From positions 516,629 to 580,628 of the forward strand of contig CAVVEQ010000006.1 of assembly GCA_963747315.1 (NCBI GenBank): 64,000 nucleotides of DNA. The letters run 5' to 3'. This DNA comes from CAVVEQ01 sp963747315 (GTDB lineage: Bacteria; Chloroflexota; Anaerolineae; Anaerolineales; Anaerolineaceae). Under the pieces are notes generated by a model. That model did not search any database. It was not told the origin of the DNA and worked only from the letters and a program-made list of their open reading frames with translations. Shown here one piece after another: positions 44,914 to 53,662 of the stretch; positions within the stretch are counted from its first letter, which is position 1, and every line of letters begins with the position of its first letter. The translations under genes and the position numbers were made by a program.

Positions 44914-45189
44914 TTAATTTGGGTCAGGAGCATCCACCAACCTCACCGCGCCGCCTGGCAGCCTGCCTTCCCGCAGGATGGCTTCATAAACCAGGTACTC
45001 ATCCTCGCCCAGCTCCGGGTCACGCCCGCGCGTCTCGATGGTTATTCGTAATCCGGTGGCAAAGCCGGCATCGTGGATGACCTCCGGAAGCTTCCCGGTC
45101 CGCTTCAAATGCGCCACCACCTGGGGGTTGTGGGCATAGAGGATCGCTGTCAATTTTAATTCCGGGTGGGTATATACACGTTCGCCCAT
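44914..45189 (-). CDS. Small hypothetical protein
   Basis: Protein of 91 aa starting MGERVYTHPELKLTAILYAH, with AGGAG 6 bases before the ATG. It contains VVAHLKRTGKLPEVIHDAGF and ITIETRGRDPELGEDEYLVY; no signal peptide or membrane segment. The frame extends upstream, but the ribosome binding site and the hairpin at 45205-45250 fix the start. Family not recognised. The 224 bases between it and the next gene's start hold nothing evident. Confidence 0.6.
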   Translation of the reverse strand: MGERVYTHPELKLTAILYAHNPQVVAHLKRTGKLPEVIHDAGFATGLRITIETRGRDPELGEDEYLVYEAILREGRLPGGAVRLVDAPDPN

Positions 45190-45204
45190 ATTCAGCTCCT
45201 TTCT

Positions 45205-45250
45205 AAATAAAAAATCGCAACCCAAGACATTCGCCTCAGGGTTGCGATTT
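45205..45250 (-). terminator. Intrinsic terminator between lipoprotein and small gene
   Basis: A perfect 12-bp stem AAATCGCAACCC/GGGTTGCGATTT surrounds a 15-base loop and continues on the minus strand into TTTATTT. It ends the lipoprotein gene at 45284-45955. Confidence 0.8.
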
Positions 45251-45283
45251 CTTTGAGAATTATACCAGTTTTTCCCGGGAAAA

Positions 45284-45955
45284 CTAAGGGGTGCAGCCGT
45301 AGGTGCAGAATGTGGATTTTGGCATGCACCAATCGTCAATGGAGAATTTGCTCTCAACCGATCCGGTACCAATTGTCACATTCGAGTCGATCTCGGTGAA
45401 TTTAAGATCCGTGAATGTCGTGAATTCATCCATACCCCCGGACATAGGGATATCGCCCAATGGTCCAGCGTGAACAATGACCTCTTTGGAAAGGTGAAGG
45501 ATTTCATCCACGCTAAGGTTGATACTGCAAACCTCCCGGCTGGGAGTTAGAACCCCCCTGACCTCATAATCCACTAGCCAATCTCCTTCCACCGTGTAAC
45601 TTCCTCCGGTTCCCTTGGCAATCCCATTCAGGGTGGCAGTGCCGGTTCCCGCGCCCCAAAGGATCACGGATTCTTCGGGGTTTTTATCATCGATGGCAAA
45701 GAGCAACGGTATTGCCGCAGTAATGGTGACATACCCCAACTCGGTTTGCATGGTGCGAACCACCGTCAAAGTGGCCTGTGCACCACTGAGATCAATTGGC
45801 AGGGTGGGTACAATTTGTTCCTCCGGATCAGGTGGCGGGTTTTCCTCCTCCGGCGCAGGCGGACTACAACTGGCGATCAATAAAAAGACGGCAGCAATGA
45901 TGGAGATCTTAACCGATCCGTTCAAAATCCCTGCTGCTGATTCAATCCAGCCCAT
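45284..45955 (-). CDS. Hypothetical lipoprotein with cysteine-rich C-terminus
   Basis: Protein of 223 aa. The signal sequence SVKISIIAAVFLLIASCSPP is followed by a Pro/Glu linker (PEEENPPPDPEEQIVPTLPI) and a beta-rich domain (ATLTVVRTMQTELGYVTITA, GGSYTVEGDWLVDYEVRGVL). The last residues CMPKSTFCTYGCTP carry three Cys, probably disulfide-bonded outside the cell. Function unknown. Confidence 0.65.
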   Translation of the reverse strand: MGWIESAAGILNGSVKISIIAAVFLLIASCSPPAPEEENPPPDPEEQIVPTLPIDLSGAQATLTVVRTMQTELGYVTITAAIPLLFAIDDKNPEESVILWGAGTGTATLNGIAKGTGGSYTVEGDWLVDYEVRGVLTPSREVCSINLSVDEILHLSKEVIVHAGPLGDIPMSGGMDEFTTFTDLKFTEIDSNVTIGTGSVESKFSIDDWCMPKSTFCTYGCTP

Positions 45956-46115
45956 TATCCATATTTCATTATATACACAATAAGATGATTACTATTATCC
46001 TTTTTTTCAAAAGACAAGAGCTTGGTGTTTGACCCGTATATCGCTACTCTTGAATGCTCACTTCAATGATCATTAATGAAGAGATGTTACCGAAATCCAA
46101 TATCAAACCAAGGCT

Positions 46116-46691
46116 TTACCTTGAGAAAGCTAACGTTCTCTCCCAGGCAAGATTCGCTGATTCAAGATTGTAAGCATCCACCCGATCCGGTTCGAAGAAC
46201 CAGTGACCTGTTCCTGCGTAACTATAGAAGTTGATCGGCCGACCAGCCGCTTTCAACGATTCCTCCAGCCCGGCAACCTCTGATTCCGGTTCGAACGGAT
46301 CGTTTTCGGCGAAGTGCCCCTGGTAGGATGCCCGCGAGTTGGAGAAATCTGCCGGTCCGGTGCCGTAGAATACAACGACTTTATCAATTCGTTCCGGCTC
46401 GGAGGCGGAGAGGTTCAGCGCAAAGTATGCCCCCAGGGAGAACCCGATCACCGCCAGGGCTCTTTCCGGCTCACCGCTTCGTTCCTGCAGCAACTCCGCC
46501 GCGATGCTGACCTCGGTGATGGTTTTTTGCCAATCCAGCGCATCCCGCAGCGCTTCCGCCTCCGGGATGGTGGCGGCGAGCTTGCCGTGATAGAGATCAG
46601 GCGCGTAAGCTGTGAAGCCCACCCCCACCAGGCGGGAACAAAAATTCTTGACCGTGTCGTTCAAGCCCCACCAGGCATGCAGGACGAGCAC
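46116..46691 (-). CDS. Dienelactone hydrolase family protein, 5' end disturbed
   Basis: At least 191 aa. VLVLHAWWGLNDTVKNFCSR, AVIGFSLGAYFALNLS (nucleophile elbow, here with Ser in G-F-S-L-G) and YAGTGHWFFEPDRVDAYN (His) mark the family. The natural N-terminus, MIQSQTPGFLASPPSGKGQG, is in frame up to about 46748 but its ATG is replaced there by GTT; the ATG survives only in a duplicated copy of the 5' end at 46756-46914. The GTG at 46691 is given as the first usable start. Hydrolyses a small ester or lactone; substrate unknown. Confidence 0.72.
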   Translation of the reverse strand: MLVLHAWWGLNDTVKNFCSRLVGVGFTAYAPDLYHGKLAATIPEAEALRDALDWQKTITEVSIAAELLQERSGEPERALAVIGFSLGAYFALNLSASEPERIDKVVVFYGTGPADFSNSRASYQGHFAENDPFEPESEVAGLEESLKAAGRPINFYSYAGTGHWFFEPDRVDAYNLESANLAWERTLAFSR

Positions 46692-46911
46692 ACCTTGTCC
46701 CTTACCGGATGGAGGAGAAGCAAGAAAACCGGGCGTTTGAGATTGAATAACAAAGTTAATTTTTCGCGTAAGCCGTGAAGCCCACCCCCGCCAGGCGGGA
46801 ACAAAAATTCTTGACCGTGTCGTTCAAGCCCCACCAGGCATGCAGGACGAGCACACCTTGTCCCTTACCGGATGGAGGAGAAGCGAGAAAACCGGGCGTT
46901 TGAGATTGAAT
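46602..46911. repeat. 147-bp direct repeat (46602-46748 and 46765-46911)
   Basis: The two units are 163 bases apart and differ at three positions (T/C near 46611, A/G near 46625, A/G near 46732). Both cover the 5' end of the dienelactone hydrolase gene. Short-range duplication or an assembly stutter between strain variants are both possible. Confidence 0.85.
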
Positions 46912-46914
46912 CAT
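46756..46914 (-). pseudogene. Duplicated 5' fragment of the dienelactone hydrolase gene
   Basis: Codes MIQSQTPGFLASPPSGKGQG, VLVLHAWWGLNDTVKNFCSR, LAGVGFTAYAKN and then a stop. It keeps the real start codon but is cut after 50 residues, where the second copy of the same sequence begins. Confidence 0.65.
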
Positions 46915-46945
46915 GGAGCCTCCTAAGGTTCTAATTTTTGCTCAA

Positions 46946-47929
46946 TTATCCCAGGTACCCATTCTCCCGGAACCAATCCAACGCTTTCCGGATCGCTTCC
47001 TCGATTGGCGTTTGAGGTAAACCCAGCTCCTTAACTGCCTTCGAGCAATCATAGAATTCCTGCTTTTTCCCGATGCGGACCTCGGAAGCGGTCACCACCG
47101 GTGGTTTTTTCGTGAAACGTGAGCCAAATTCGAAGATATAGCCCATCGCAACTGCAAGATGATACGGGATGCGGAAATTCGGCGGCTTCACCCCGGCAAT
47201 ATCCGCGATCAGGTTGAAATATTCGGATACCGGGATATTTCGGTTCCCAAAGAGATATCGCTCCCCTATCCGGCCTTTCTTTGCGGCCAGGATGTGCCCG
47301 CGCGCCACATCATCCACGTCGATCACGTTGGTGCCGCCCTCGATAAACCCCGGCATCTTCCCGGTGGCTACATCTATGATCATCTGTCCCGAAGGAGTGG
47401 GTTTGATATCGTTCGTACCGATGACCAGGGTCGGGTTGACGATGACAATGGGTAGACCTTTTTCCACGAATTTCTTGGCCTCAATCTCCGCATAATATTT
47501 GGATAAAGAATAATTATCCCCGGTCTTCCAGTGGTTGAACTCGGCGCTTTCATCCACCGGTACGGGTCCGTGCGCGCCCATGGTGTTGTTCGTGCTGGTG
47601 TACACCACTTTTTCCACGCCTGCCTCCAGGGCAGCCTGCAGCGAGGCTTTCGTCCCCCCCACATTGATCTCGTAAGGCAGATTCTTGTCTGGCGTCCAGT
47701 GGTGAAAATACGCGGCAGTGAAGTAGAGCGTATCGCAGCCCGCGAGTGCCTGCTTCATAGATTCCTGATCGCGGATATCCCCATAAGCCCGCTCGACCTC
47801 CAAAACATCAATATTGCGGGTATTGCTGGTTTCGCGGATGAAAACCTTCACGTCCTCGCCATCCTGGAGCAGCTCCCGCACGATGGCCGAGCCGATGAAT
47901 CCTGTTGCGCCGGTGACAAGTTTTTTCAT
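46946..47929 (-). CDS. NAD-dependent epimerase/dehydratase (HpnA-like)
   Basis: Extended SDR of 327 aa. MKKLVTGATGFIGSAIVREL binds NAD(P), YTSTNNTMG and NYSLSKYYAEIEAKKF carry the Ser and the YxxxK catalytic pair, and PTLVIGTNDIKPTPSGQMII matches the HpnA/dihydroflavonol-reductase subgroup. HpnA relatives occur in hopanoid clusters, but no hopanoid genes are adjacent. It is 3 bases from the gene upstream, on the same strand. Confidence 0.87.
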   Translation of the reverse strand: MKKLVTGATGFIGSAIVRELLQDGEDVKVFIRETSNTRNIDVLEVERAYGDIRDQESMKQALAGCDTLYFTAAYFHHWTPDKNLPYEINVGGTKASLQAALEAGVEKVVYTSTNNTMGAHGPVPVDESAEFNHWKTGDNYSLSKYYAEIEAKKFVEKGLPIVIVNPTLVIGTNDIKPTPSGQMIIDVATGKMPGFIEGGTNVIDVDDVARGHILAAKKGRIGERYLFGNRNIPVSEYFNLIADIAGVKPPNFRIPYHLAVAMGYIFEFGSRFTKKPPVVTASEVRIGKKQEFYDCSKAVKELGLPQTPIEEAIRKALDWFRENGYLG

Positions 47930-47932
47930 TGA

Positions 47933-48433
47933 TCAGCTTCCAAGTTCTGAAAGGAGATCCTCAAGATCTCCAATGAATTTGACCGTTCCGATTTCGATCG
48001 CTTTGGTCAGTGCATCCAGATCGCTAAAATCAGGTTCTGCCACCAGGATATGGACCAAAATGTAATCACTGGCTTTCGGATCGGCGGTAACTTTGTACTT
48101 GGTCCAACCATTGCTCCGTAGCTGGCTTGAAAAATCCACCTGGACCTGCCGGTTTGCACCCGAAAGCCAGACCTCGAATCGAAATGCTTCGTGGAGGAAA
48201 ACCACCGCCACCTTAAGCTTTCGCGGTTTTAATTCCGGCGGAATAATGGCGAAATAGGTCATGTCCATGTACCCGAAGTAGAGGTTGCCGGGGACTTCAT
48301 ATTCGGGAAACTTCTTTTGAAAATAAGCCCTCAGGGAGAGCATGTACTCCATCAAGCCGCGATACGCCTGCTGGATTTCCCCCTTTTCGAGTTGTTTTCG
48401 GTATTCGTTCAAATGCTCCTGGAGGTTAGTCAT
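47933..48433 (-). CDS. Conserved hypothetical protein (DUF7000-like)
   Basis: Protein of 166 aa, soluble, starting MTNLQEHLNEYRKQLEKGEI. QQAYRGLMEYMLSLRAYFQK, YFGYMDMTYFAIIPPELKPR and EAFRFEVWLSGANRQVQVDF look like a widespread small family seen beside short-chain enzymes. It immediately precedes the epimerase gene and is probably translated with it. Family name is from memory and moderately sure; function unknown. Confidence 0.65.
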   Translation of the reverse strand: MTNLQEHLNEYRKQLEKGEIQQAYRGLMEYMLSLRAYFQKKFPEYEVPGNLYFGYMDMTYFAIIPPELKPRKLKVAVVFLHEAFRFEVWLSGANRQVQVDFSSQLRSNGWTKYKVTADPKASDYILVHILVAEPDFSDLDALTKAIEIGTVKFIGDLEDLLSELGS

Positions 48434-48472
48434 GAGTTTTTCCCTGCCTGTTTATGGTCAAATGATTTTCAA

Positions 48473-49465
48473 TCAATCTTTATCATCTCTGACAGCGATC
48501 ACAATGTTCCCTCTTTTCTGTTCCGTTTCCGCGTAACGATGGGCTTCAACCATTTCTTCAAGGGTGAAAGTCCGGTCGATGATGGGTTTTACCTTTCCGG
48601 TTCCTATCAGCTCCAGGAGGAATTGTAAATACTCCTCAGAACCGCTATCCACCCCGAAGATCACCTTTTTATCTTTTTTTCGATTCGCTCGGAATCCCTT
48701 CAGGAAATGGTCGTCTTGCGGATTGGCCAGCAGGCAGGTACCCCCCGGGCGAAGAAGGCGCAGATGCTGTTCGAGCGGGATCTTGCAGACCACATCGAAG
48801 ACCAGGTCATATGCTTCCCCCATCTCGGTGTAATCCTGCTGGGTGTAATCAATGACATGATCAGCGCCGATGGCGCGCAGCATATCCAGCTTCCCTCTGC
48901 TATCCACGGCGGTTACCTCCGCGCCGAAGTATTTCGCCAGTTGAACCGCATAGGTGCCAAAGCTCCCCCCCGCGCCGATGATCAGGATCTTTTGCCCCTT
49001 CTGGATATTTCCCTTGCGCAGGAAGCCAAGCGCCTCTAATCCTCCATACGGTATAGCGGCGGCTTCCGTAAAATCCATGCTGGGTGGAATTTTCGCCAGG
49101 ACGCTCGTTGCATTCGCTCCGCCCACGCAGATATATTCCGCGTAGGCTCCCAGGCCAATCCCGCTCGTTCCGCAGACCCGGTCGCCAATGGCAAAGGTGG
49201 TGGTGTTTTTTCCGACCTGCTCCACCACTCCGGAGAAATCCTCCCCCAAAATGCGCACCCTGGGTTTGAACAAGCCGAAATACAACCGCAGGGGGATTGA
49301 TATCAGGCCGGAAAAACGGAAACTCCTGATCTCCAGATCCGCTCGCGAAACTGTCGTGGCATGGACGCGGACCAGGATCTGATCATCCCTGGGTTGCGGT
49401 TTCTTAACTTGCTGGAGTTGCAGAACATCCGGCGAACCATAAGCAGTACACACGATTGCATTCAT
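48473..49465 (-). CDS. Zinc-independent medium-chain dehydrogenase/quinone-oxidoreductase-like
   Basis: Protein of 330 aa. The GroES-like N-terminal domain opens MNAIVCTAYGSPDVLQLQQV and has LGEDFSGVVEQVGKNTTTF; the Rossmann domain has KILIIGAGGSFGTYAVQLAK. It lacks the catalytic and structural zinc cysteines of alcohol dehydrogenases, as in the NADPH:quinone reductase branch. It lies at the head of a three-gene minus-strand run with the two genes downstream. Confidence 0.85.
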   Translation of the reverse strand: MNAIVCTAYGSPDVLQLQQVKKPQPRDDQILVRVHATTVSRADLEIRSFRFSGLISIPLRLYFGLFKPRVRILGEDFSGVVEQVGKNTTTFAIGDRVCGTSGIGLGAYAEYICVGGANATSVLAKIPPSMDFTEAAAIPYGGLEALGFLRKGNIQKGQKILIIGAGGSFGTYAVQLAKYFGAEVTAVDSRGKLDMLRAIGADHVIDYTQQDYTEMGEAYDLVFDVVCKIPLEQHLRLLRPGGTCLLANPQDDHFLKGFRANRKKDKKVIFGVDSGSEEYLQFLLELIGTGKVKPIIDRTFTLEEMVEAHRYAETEQKRGNIVIAVRDDKD

Positions 49466-49494
49466 TTACAAGTACCAACTTTCCGAATCAGATT

Positions 49495-50442
49495 TTACGC
49501 GGATAGATTTCTTTTCAGTGAAACTAATTGTGAATTCCAGAACTCCTGGACGATGCCGAGATCCTGATCGAAAACATCAAAACCATGGAAGGCGCCTGGG
49601 ACCCGGTAAGTCTCACAATCCACTCCGCACGTTCTTAACCTGTTCCCATATTCCACAACCTCATCATGAAAGATATCCAGGCTGCCCACCCCGATCCAGG
49701 CAGGCGGTAAACCAGAAAGATCCCCGCGGCGGGCAGGCACGGCAAAGGCTGGCACCGCTTCCGAACCGCATTTCATCCCCAGGTAGGATTCCCAACCGTA
49801 TCGATTGTTCTCCTGGTTCCAGGTGATGTTATCGCTGTCGTTCAGGTCCTCCCGCAGTGCAGTGTGGTCATCCAGCATGGGATAAATAAGCAGTTGGAAA
49901 ATAGGCGAAACCTCCTGCCGATCAAACGCCATCTGCGCCAGGGCAGCCGCCAATCCTCCTCCCGCGCTGGCTCCCCCGATCGCGATGCGGGTCCGGTCAA
50001 TACCCAGCTCCTGTGATTGGGAATCCACCCAGGTTAGCGCCGTGAAACAATCCGTCAACCCGACAGGAAATGGATGTTTCGGTGCAAGGCGGTATTCGAC
50101 GGAAACAACGGTAATCCCTGCCTCCCGGGCGTACCCGACGCAGCGCCAATCGTCCATTTCCGGTTTTCCCATCACATATCCTCCGCCGTGCATCCATACC
50201 AGAGCCGGGGTAGGCGCATTCATAGATTTTAGCCGGTAGAACCTTACCCTGATCTTTTCCTTGTTGTCGTCAGAGGGAATAAACCGGTTTTGAATTACGA
50301 TATCTTCCGGTGGACGGGGTGCCGGGGTGAGGCTGGCCAATAATTTGGTAAGCCAGAGATTCCTATGGCTGAATAGAAATGCGGGAGTTCGTTGGGCGAC
50401 GGGTCGCAGGTCTGGATGGATTTTGGAATAATCGTGGTTCAT
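49495..50442 (-). CDS. Hormone-sensitive-lipase-family esterase
   Basis: Alpha/beta hydrolase of 315 aa. ALVWMHGGGYVMGKPEMDDW is the HGGG oxyanion motif and IAIGGASAGGGLAAALAQMA the GxSxG nucleophile; GVGSLDIFHDEVVEYG and GAFHGFDVF supply Asp and His. VVSVEYRLAPKHPFP is diagnostic for the family. Hydrolyses short acyl esters. Confidence 0.9.
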   Translation of the reverse strand: MNHDYSKIHPDLRPVAQRTPAFLFSHRNLWLTKLLASLTPAPRPPEDIVIQNRFIPSDDNKEKIRVRFYRLKSMNAPTPALVWMHGGGYVMGKPEMDDWRCVGYAREAGITVVSVEYRLAPKHPFPVGLTDCFTALTWVDSQSQELGIDRTRIAIGGASAGGGLAAALAQMAFDRQEVSPIFQLLIYPMLDDHTALREDLNDSDNITWNQENNRYGWESYLGMKCGSEAVPAFAVPARRGDLSGLPPAWIGVGSLDIFHDEVVEYGNRLRTCGVDCETYRVPGAFHGFDVFDQDLGIVQEFWNSQLVSLKRNLSA

Positions 50443-50569
50443 GGATTGGAGTTCTTTTCTTGTATCTTTATAGGAGGGAATCGGACAATTTCAACTTCTT
50501 GTTTATTTTTCAGTGGCCATTCTGGGAGGATAATACATGGATCATCCACAAGCCCCTGAATTATGATTG

Positions 50570-50603
50570 TACAATAAAGAAGCACCCCCCGGATGGAGGG
50601 TGC
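50570..50603 (-). terminator. Intrinsic terminator of katG
   Basis: On the minus strand GCACCCTCC pairs with GGGGGGTGC across ATCC (one G-T pair) and is followed by TTCTTTATT. It is about 95 bases after the katG stop. Confidence 0.8.
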
Positions 50604-50698
50604 ACTTATTCGAAATCTCAGCAATTGTGGTGGTTATTGTTTGGATAATTGTCTCTTTCGTTGTGTTCTGAATGATTTATATGGTATTTTTCCCCTTC

Positions 50699-52882
50699 TC
50701 ATTTCTGGGAAAGGTCAAAACGATCCAGGTTCATGACCTTGTTCCAAGCCGCGATGAAGTCTTTGACGAATTTCTCCTGTGAATCCACGCAGCCATATAC
50801 TTCCGCCAGGGCTCGCAGTTGGGAATTAGAGCCAAAGATGAGATCAACCCGGGTGGCGGTCCACTTGAGCGCGCCGGTAGCACGATCGTGACCTTCAAAT
50901 AATTCTCGCTCATCCGAGGTGGCTTTCCACACCGTGCTCATATCCAGCAGGTTGACAAAGAAATCGTTGGTCAGCGCCTCTGTCTTTTTTGTGAAGACAC
51001 CGTGCTTCGTTCCTTCAAAATTGGTATTAAGGACGCGCATTCCACCTATCAGCGCCGTCATCTCAGGAGCGGTGAGGGTCAGTAACTGCGCCTTATCCAG
51101 GAGCAGCTCTTCAGCTGGAACGGCAAAGCTTGCCTTTTGGTAGTTGCGGAAACCATCCGCCTTCGGTTTGAGTGCCTCAAAGGAAGCCGCATCGGTCTGT
51201 TCCTGCGAAGCATCTGTTCTGCCAGGGGTGAACGGAACTGTGACATCGTAGCCTGCGTTTTTGACTGCCTTTTCCACCCCTGCGCAGCCTGCCAGGACGA
51301 TCAAATCAGCCAGCGATATTTTCTTGCCGCCGGTTTGATCTTTGTTGAACCCGCTTTGTATGCCCTCCAGGACCTTCAGCACCTGAGCCAGCTTTTCCGG
51401 CTGGTTCACTTCCCAATCCTTCTGGGGACCAAGGCGGATGCGGGCTCCATTCGCACCGCCGCGCTTATCAGATCCGCGGAAGGTGGATGCGGAAGCCCAG
51501 GCGGTGGTAACAAGCTCTGAAATGGTCAACCCGGAATCGAGAACCTTTTTCTTCAAAAAGGCGATATCTTTTTCTTCGATCAACTTATGATCAACCGCGG
51601 GAATCGGATCCTGCCAGATCAATTCTTCAGCCGGAACTTCGGGGCCCAGATAGCGGCTGCGCGGACCCATATCGCGATGGGTCAGCTTGAACCATGCACG
51701 GGCGAAAGCATCGGCAAATTGATCCGGGTTTTCCATAAACCGCCGCGAGATCTTCTCGTACTCCGGATCGAAGCGCAATGCCAGGTCGGTGGTCAGCATG
51801 GTGGGCACATGTTTCTTGGATGTGTCGAACGCATCGGGAATGGTGGCTCCAGCTCCCTTGGCCACCCACTGGTTTGCGCCAGCCGGACTTTTGGTCAGTT
51901 CCCATTCGTATCCAAATAGATTCCAAAAGAAGTTGTTGCTCCACTTGGTTGGCGTGGTGGTCCAGATGACTTCCAGACCACTGGTGATCGCATCGCCGCC
52001 CTTTCCGCTGCCAAATTTACTCTTCCAGCCGAGACCCTGATCCTCGAGATCGGCGGATTCCGGCTCGGGTCCCACCAGGGTAGCTTCCCCGGCACCATGC
52101 GTCTTCCCGAATGTGTGTCCGCCGGCGATAAGCGCGACAGTTTCCTCATCATTCATCGCCATGCGGGCAAAGGTTTCGCGAATATCCTTCGCGGCAGCGA
52201 GCGGATCCGGGTTGCCGTTGGGGCCTTCCGGGTTGACGTATATCAATCCCATCTGCACGGCTGCCAGAGGATTTTCGAGGTCGCGTTTGCCACTGTAGCG
52301 TTTATCATCCAGCCATTTATTCTCGGCGCCCCAATAAACGTCCTGGTCGGGTTCCCAAACATCTTCACGGCCGCCCCCAAAACCGAAGGTCTTAAATCCC
52401 ATGGTTTCCAGAGCCACGTTTCCGGTAAGGATCATCAGGTCAGCCCAGGAGATCTTCCGGCCGTATTTTTGCTTGACCGGCCACAGCAGCCGTCGGGCTT
52501 TATCCAGGCTGACGTTATCCGGCCAGCTGTTCAACGGCGCAAAACGCTGCTGACCTCTTCCTCCTCCGCCGCGACCATCCCCCACCCGGTATGTGCCCGC
52601 GCTGTGCCAGGCCATGCGGACGAACAAGGGACCGTAGTGGCCAAAGTCAGCCGGCCACCAATCCTGTGAATTGGTCATTACCGCCGCGATGTCTTTCTTT
52701 ACAGCTGTCAGATCCAGACTATTGAACTCTTTTGCATAGTCAAAGTCCTCGCCCATCGGATTGGACTTTGTCGAATGCTGGTGCAAAATCTCAAGTCGCA
52801 ACCGGTTTGGCCACCAATCCTGGATGGTGGTGCCCCCTCCAGCGTGGGGGTTATGCATCAGGCTTTTACTTTCTTCGCTCAT
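50699..52882 (-). CDS. katG: Catalase-peroxidase
   Basis: Bifunctional heme enzyme that removes hydrogen peroxide. The protein of about 727 aa has both peroxidase-like domains. The distal site is PLFVRMAWHSAGTYRVGDGR (Arg, Trp, His) and the proximal ligand is in AGGHTFGKTHGAG. The C-terminal half is the usual degenerate second domain (WASASTFRGSDKRGGANGAR). ATG 52882 (MSEESKSLMHNPHAGG) is chosen over 52900 because AAAGGAG lies between them. A PerR-type operator candidate at 53062 and the perR gene upstream suggest peroxide-inducible control. Confidence 0.95.
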   Translation of the reverse strand: MSEESKSLMHNPHAGGGTTIQDWWPNRLRLEILHQHSTKSNPMGEDFDYAKEFNSLDLTAVKKDIAAVMTNSQDWWPADFGHYGPLFVRMAWHSAGTYRVGDGRGGGGRGQQRFAPLNSWPDNVSLDKARRLLWPVKQKYGRKISWADLMILTGNVALETMGFKTFGFGGGREDVWEPDQDVYWGAENKWLDDKRYSGKRDLENPLAAVQMGLIYVNPEGPNGNPDPLAAAKDIRETFARMAMNDEETVALIAGGHTFGKTHGAGEATLVGPEPESADLEDQGLGWKSKFGSGKGGDAITSGLEVIWTTTPTKWSNNFFWNLFGYEWELTKSPAGANQWVAKGAGATIPDAFDTSKKHVPTMLTTDLALRFDPEYEKISRRFMENPDQFADAFARAWFKLTHRDMGPRSRYLGPEVPAEELIWQDPIPAVDHKLIEEKDIAFLKKKVLDSGLTISELVTTAWASASTFRGSDKRGGANGARIRLGPQKDWEVNQPEKLAQVLKVLEGIQSGFNKDQTGGKKISLADLIVLAGCAGVEKAVKNAGYDVTVPFTPGRTDASQEQTDAASFEALKPKADGFRNYQKASFAVPAEELLLDKAQLLTLTAPEMTALIGGMRVLNTNFEGTKHGVFTKKTEALTNDFFVNLLDMSTVWKATSDERELFEGHDRATGALKWTATRVDLIFGSNSQLRALAEVYGCVDSQEKFVKDFIAAWNKVMNLDRFDLSQK

Positions 52883-53061
52883 CGTAATTACTCCTTTCAT
52901 GGAATGAGAATTCTTTTTTACCTTATTAGGTACATCCTAGGTCTTCACCGAATATTTAGTTTGTCCAGTTTGTGTTAAATTTGAAATATCATCTTTTAAT
53001 TTTCGGATGCATTTTATGCCCGGTTTTTTGAAAATCACCTCCTTATAAACATTACTAAATA

Positions 53062-53072
53062 ATAATAATTAT
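53062..53072. promoter_or_regulatory. Candidate PerR/Fur box upstream of katG
   Basis: ATAAT-A-ATTAT is a perfect inverted repeat matching the core of the PerR consensus (TTATAATnATTATAA). It lies between perR and katG, about 180 bases before the katG start. Confidence 0.55.
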
Positions 53073-53107
53073 CCATTAATCTAAAAAAAAGAGGAGTGCG
53101 TTCATAG

Positions 53108-53536
53108 TTATTTACAATCCGGGCACACCCCATAGAACGCGATCTGCGAATGGAGGATGGTATAACCTGATGCCTCTTCCAGGTTCCGGATAATCCCAGG
53201 GTCAATCGCAAGCTCTCCATCGACGATCCGGTTACACCTGGAACAAATGAGATGGGGATGTGGCTCTGGGCGGTTGCCGTCGTAGTGGCTGTCATCCCTC
53301 AAGTCGATCTCAAGAACCTGGTTCATCTCTTTAAGCATGGCCAGGGTCTTATATACCGTAGCATGGCTCATGGTGGGGAATTGACGTTTAATCCTGTCAT
53401 AGAGCTGACCCGCACTGGGATGCCCATCGCTGGAAGCGATGAGACGCACCAGCGCTATACGCTGCGGGGTCAGGCGGAAATCCCGCTCTTTTAGTGCGGT
53501 GATCAATTCTTTAAAGCGGGTTTGTGAATCTATCAT
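53108..53536 (-). CDS. perR: PerR-type Fur-family peroxide regulator
   Basis: Protein of 142 aa. The HTH region is RLTPQRIALVRLIASSDGHP to TMSHATVYKTLAMLKEMN. The regulatory metal site shows HYDGNRPEPHPHLIC, and the structural zinc is held by CSRC near residue 99 and the terminal CPDC. This His/Asp arrangement fits PerR, which senses peroxide by metal-catalysed His oxidation. It lies just upstream of katG in the same direction, with operator-like palindromes before both genes. Confidence 0.85.
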   Translation of the reverse strand: MIDSQTRFKELITALKERDFRLTPQRIALVRLIASSDGHPSAGQLYDRIKRQFPTMSHATVYKTLAMLKEMNQVLEIDLRDDSHYDGNRPEPHPHLICSRCNRIVDGELAIDPGIIRNLEEASGYTILHSQIAFYGVCPDCK

Positions 53537-53561
53537 TGTGTTTTTATAATAATTCTCACCA

Positions 53562-53574
53562 AATAATGATTATT
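53562..53574. promoter_or_regulatory. Candidate PerR box upstream of perR (autoregulation)
   Basis: AATAAT-G-ATTATT is a perfect 6-1-6 palindrome, 25 bases before the perR start codon, and fits 11 or more positions of the PerR consensus. The surrounding region is very AT-rich, so some chance matches are expected. Confidence 0.5.
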
Positions 53575-53662
53575 ATTAATTATATACAATTTTTATTTTT
53601 TTCGCAATCTATTTTAATTGTGAGTTTGCCACTCCCGCCTGGAGCGGGAGGGAAACCACCAG

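Noticed and set aside
53000..53040. A 34-codon GTG frame right after AAGGAGG in the perR-katG spacer
   Set aside because: The GTG overlaps the ribosome binding site itself, leaving no spacing, and the peptide is unremarkable; mentioned only as a possible leader.
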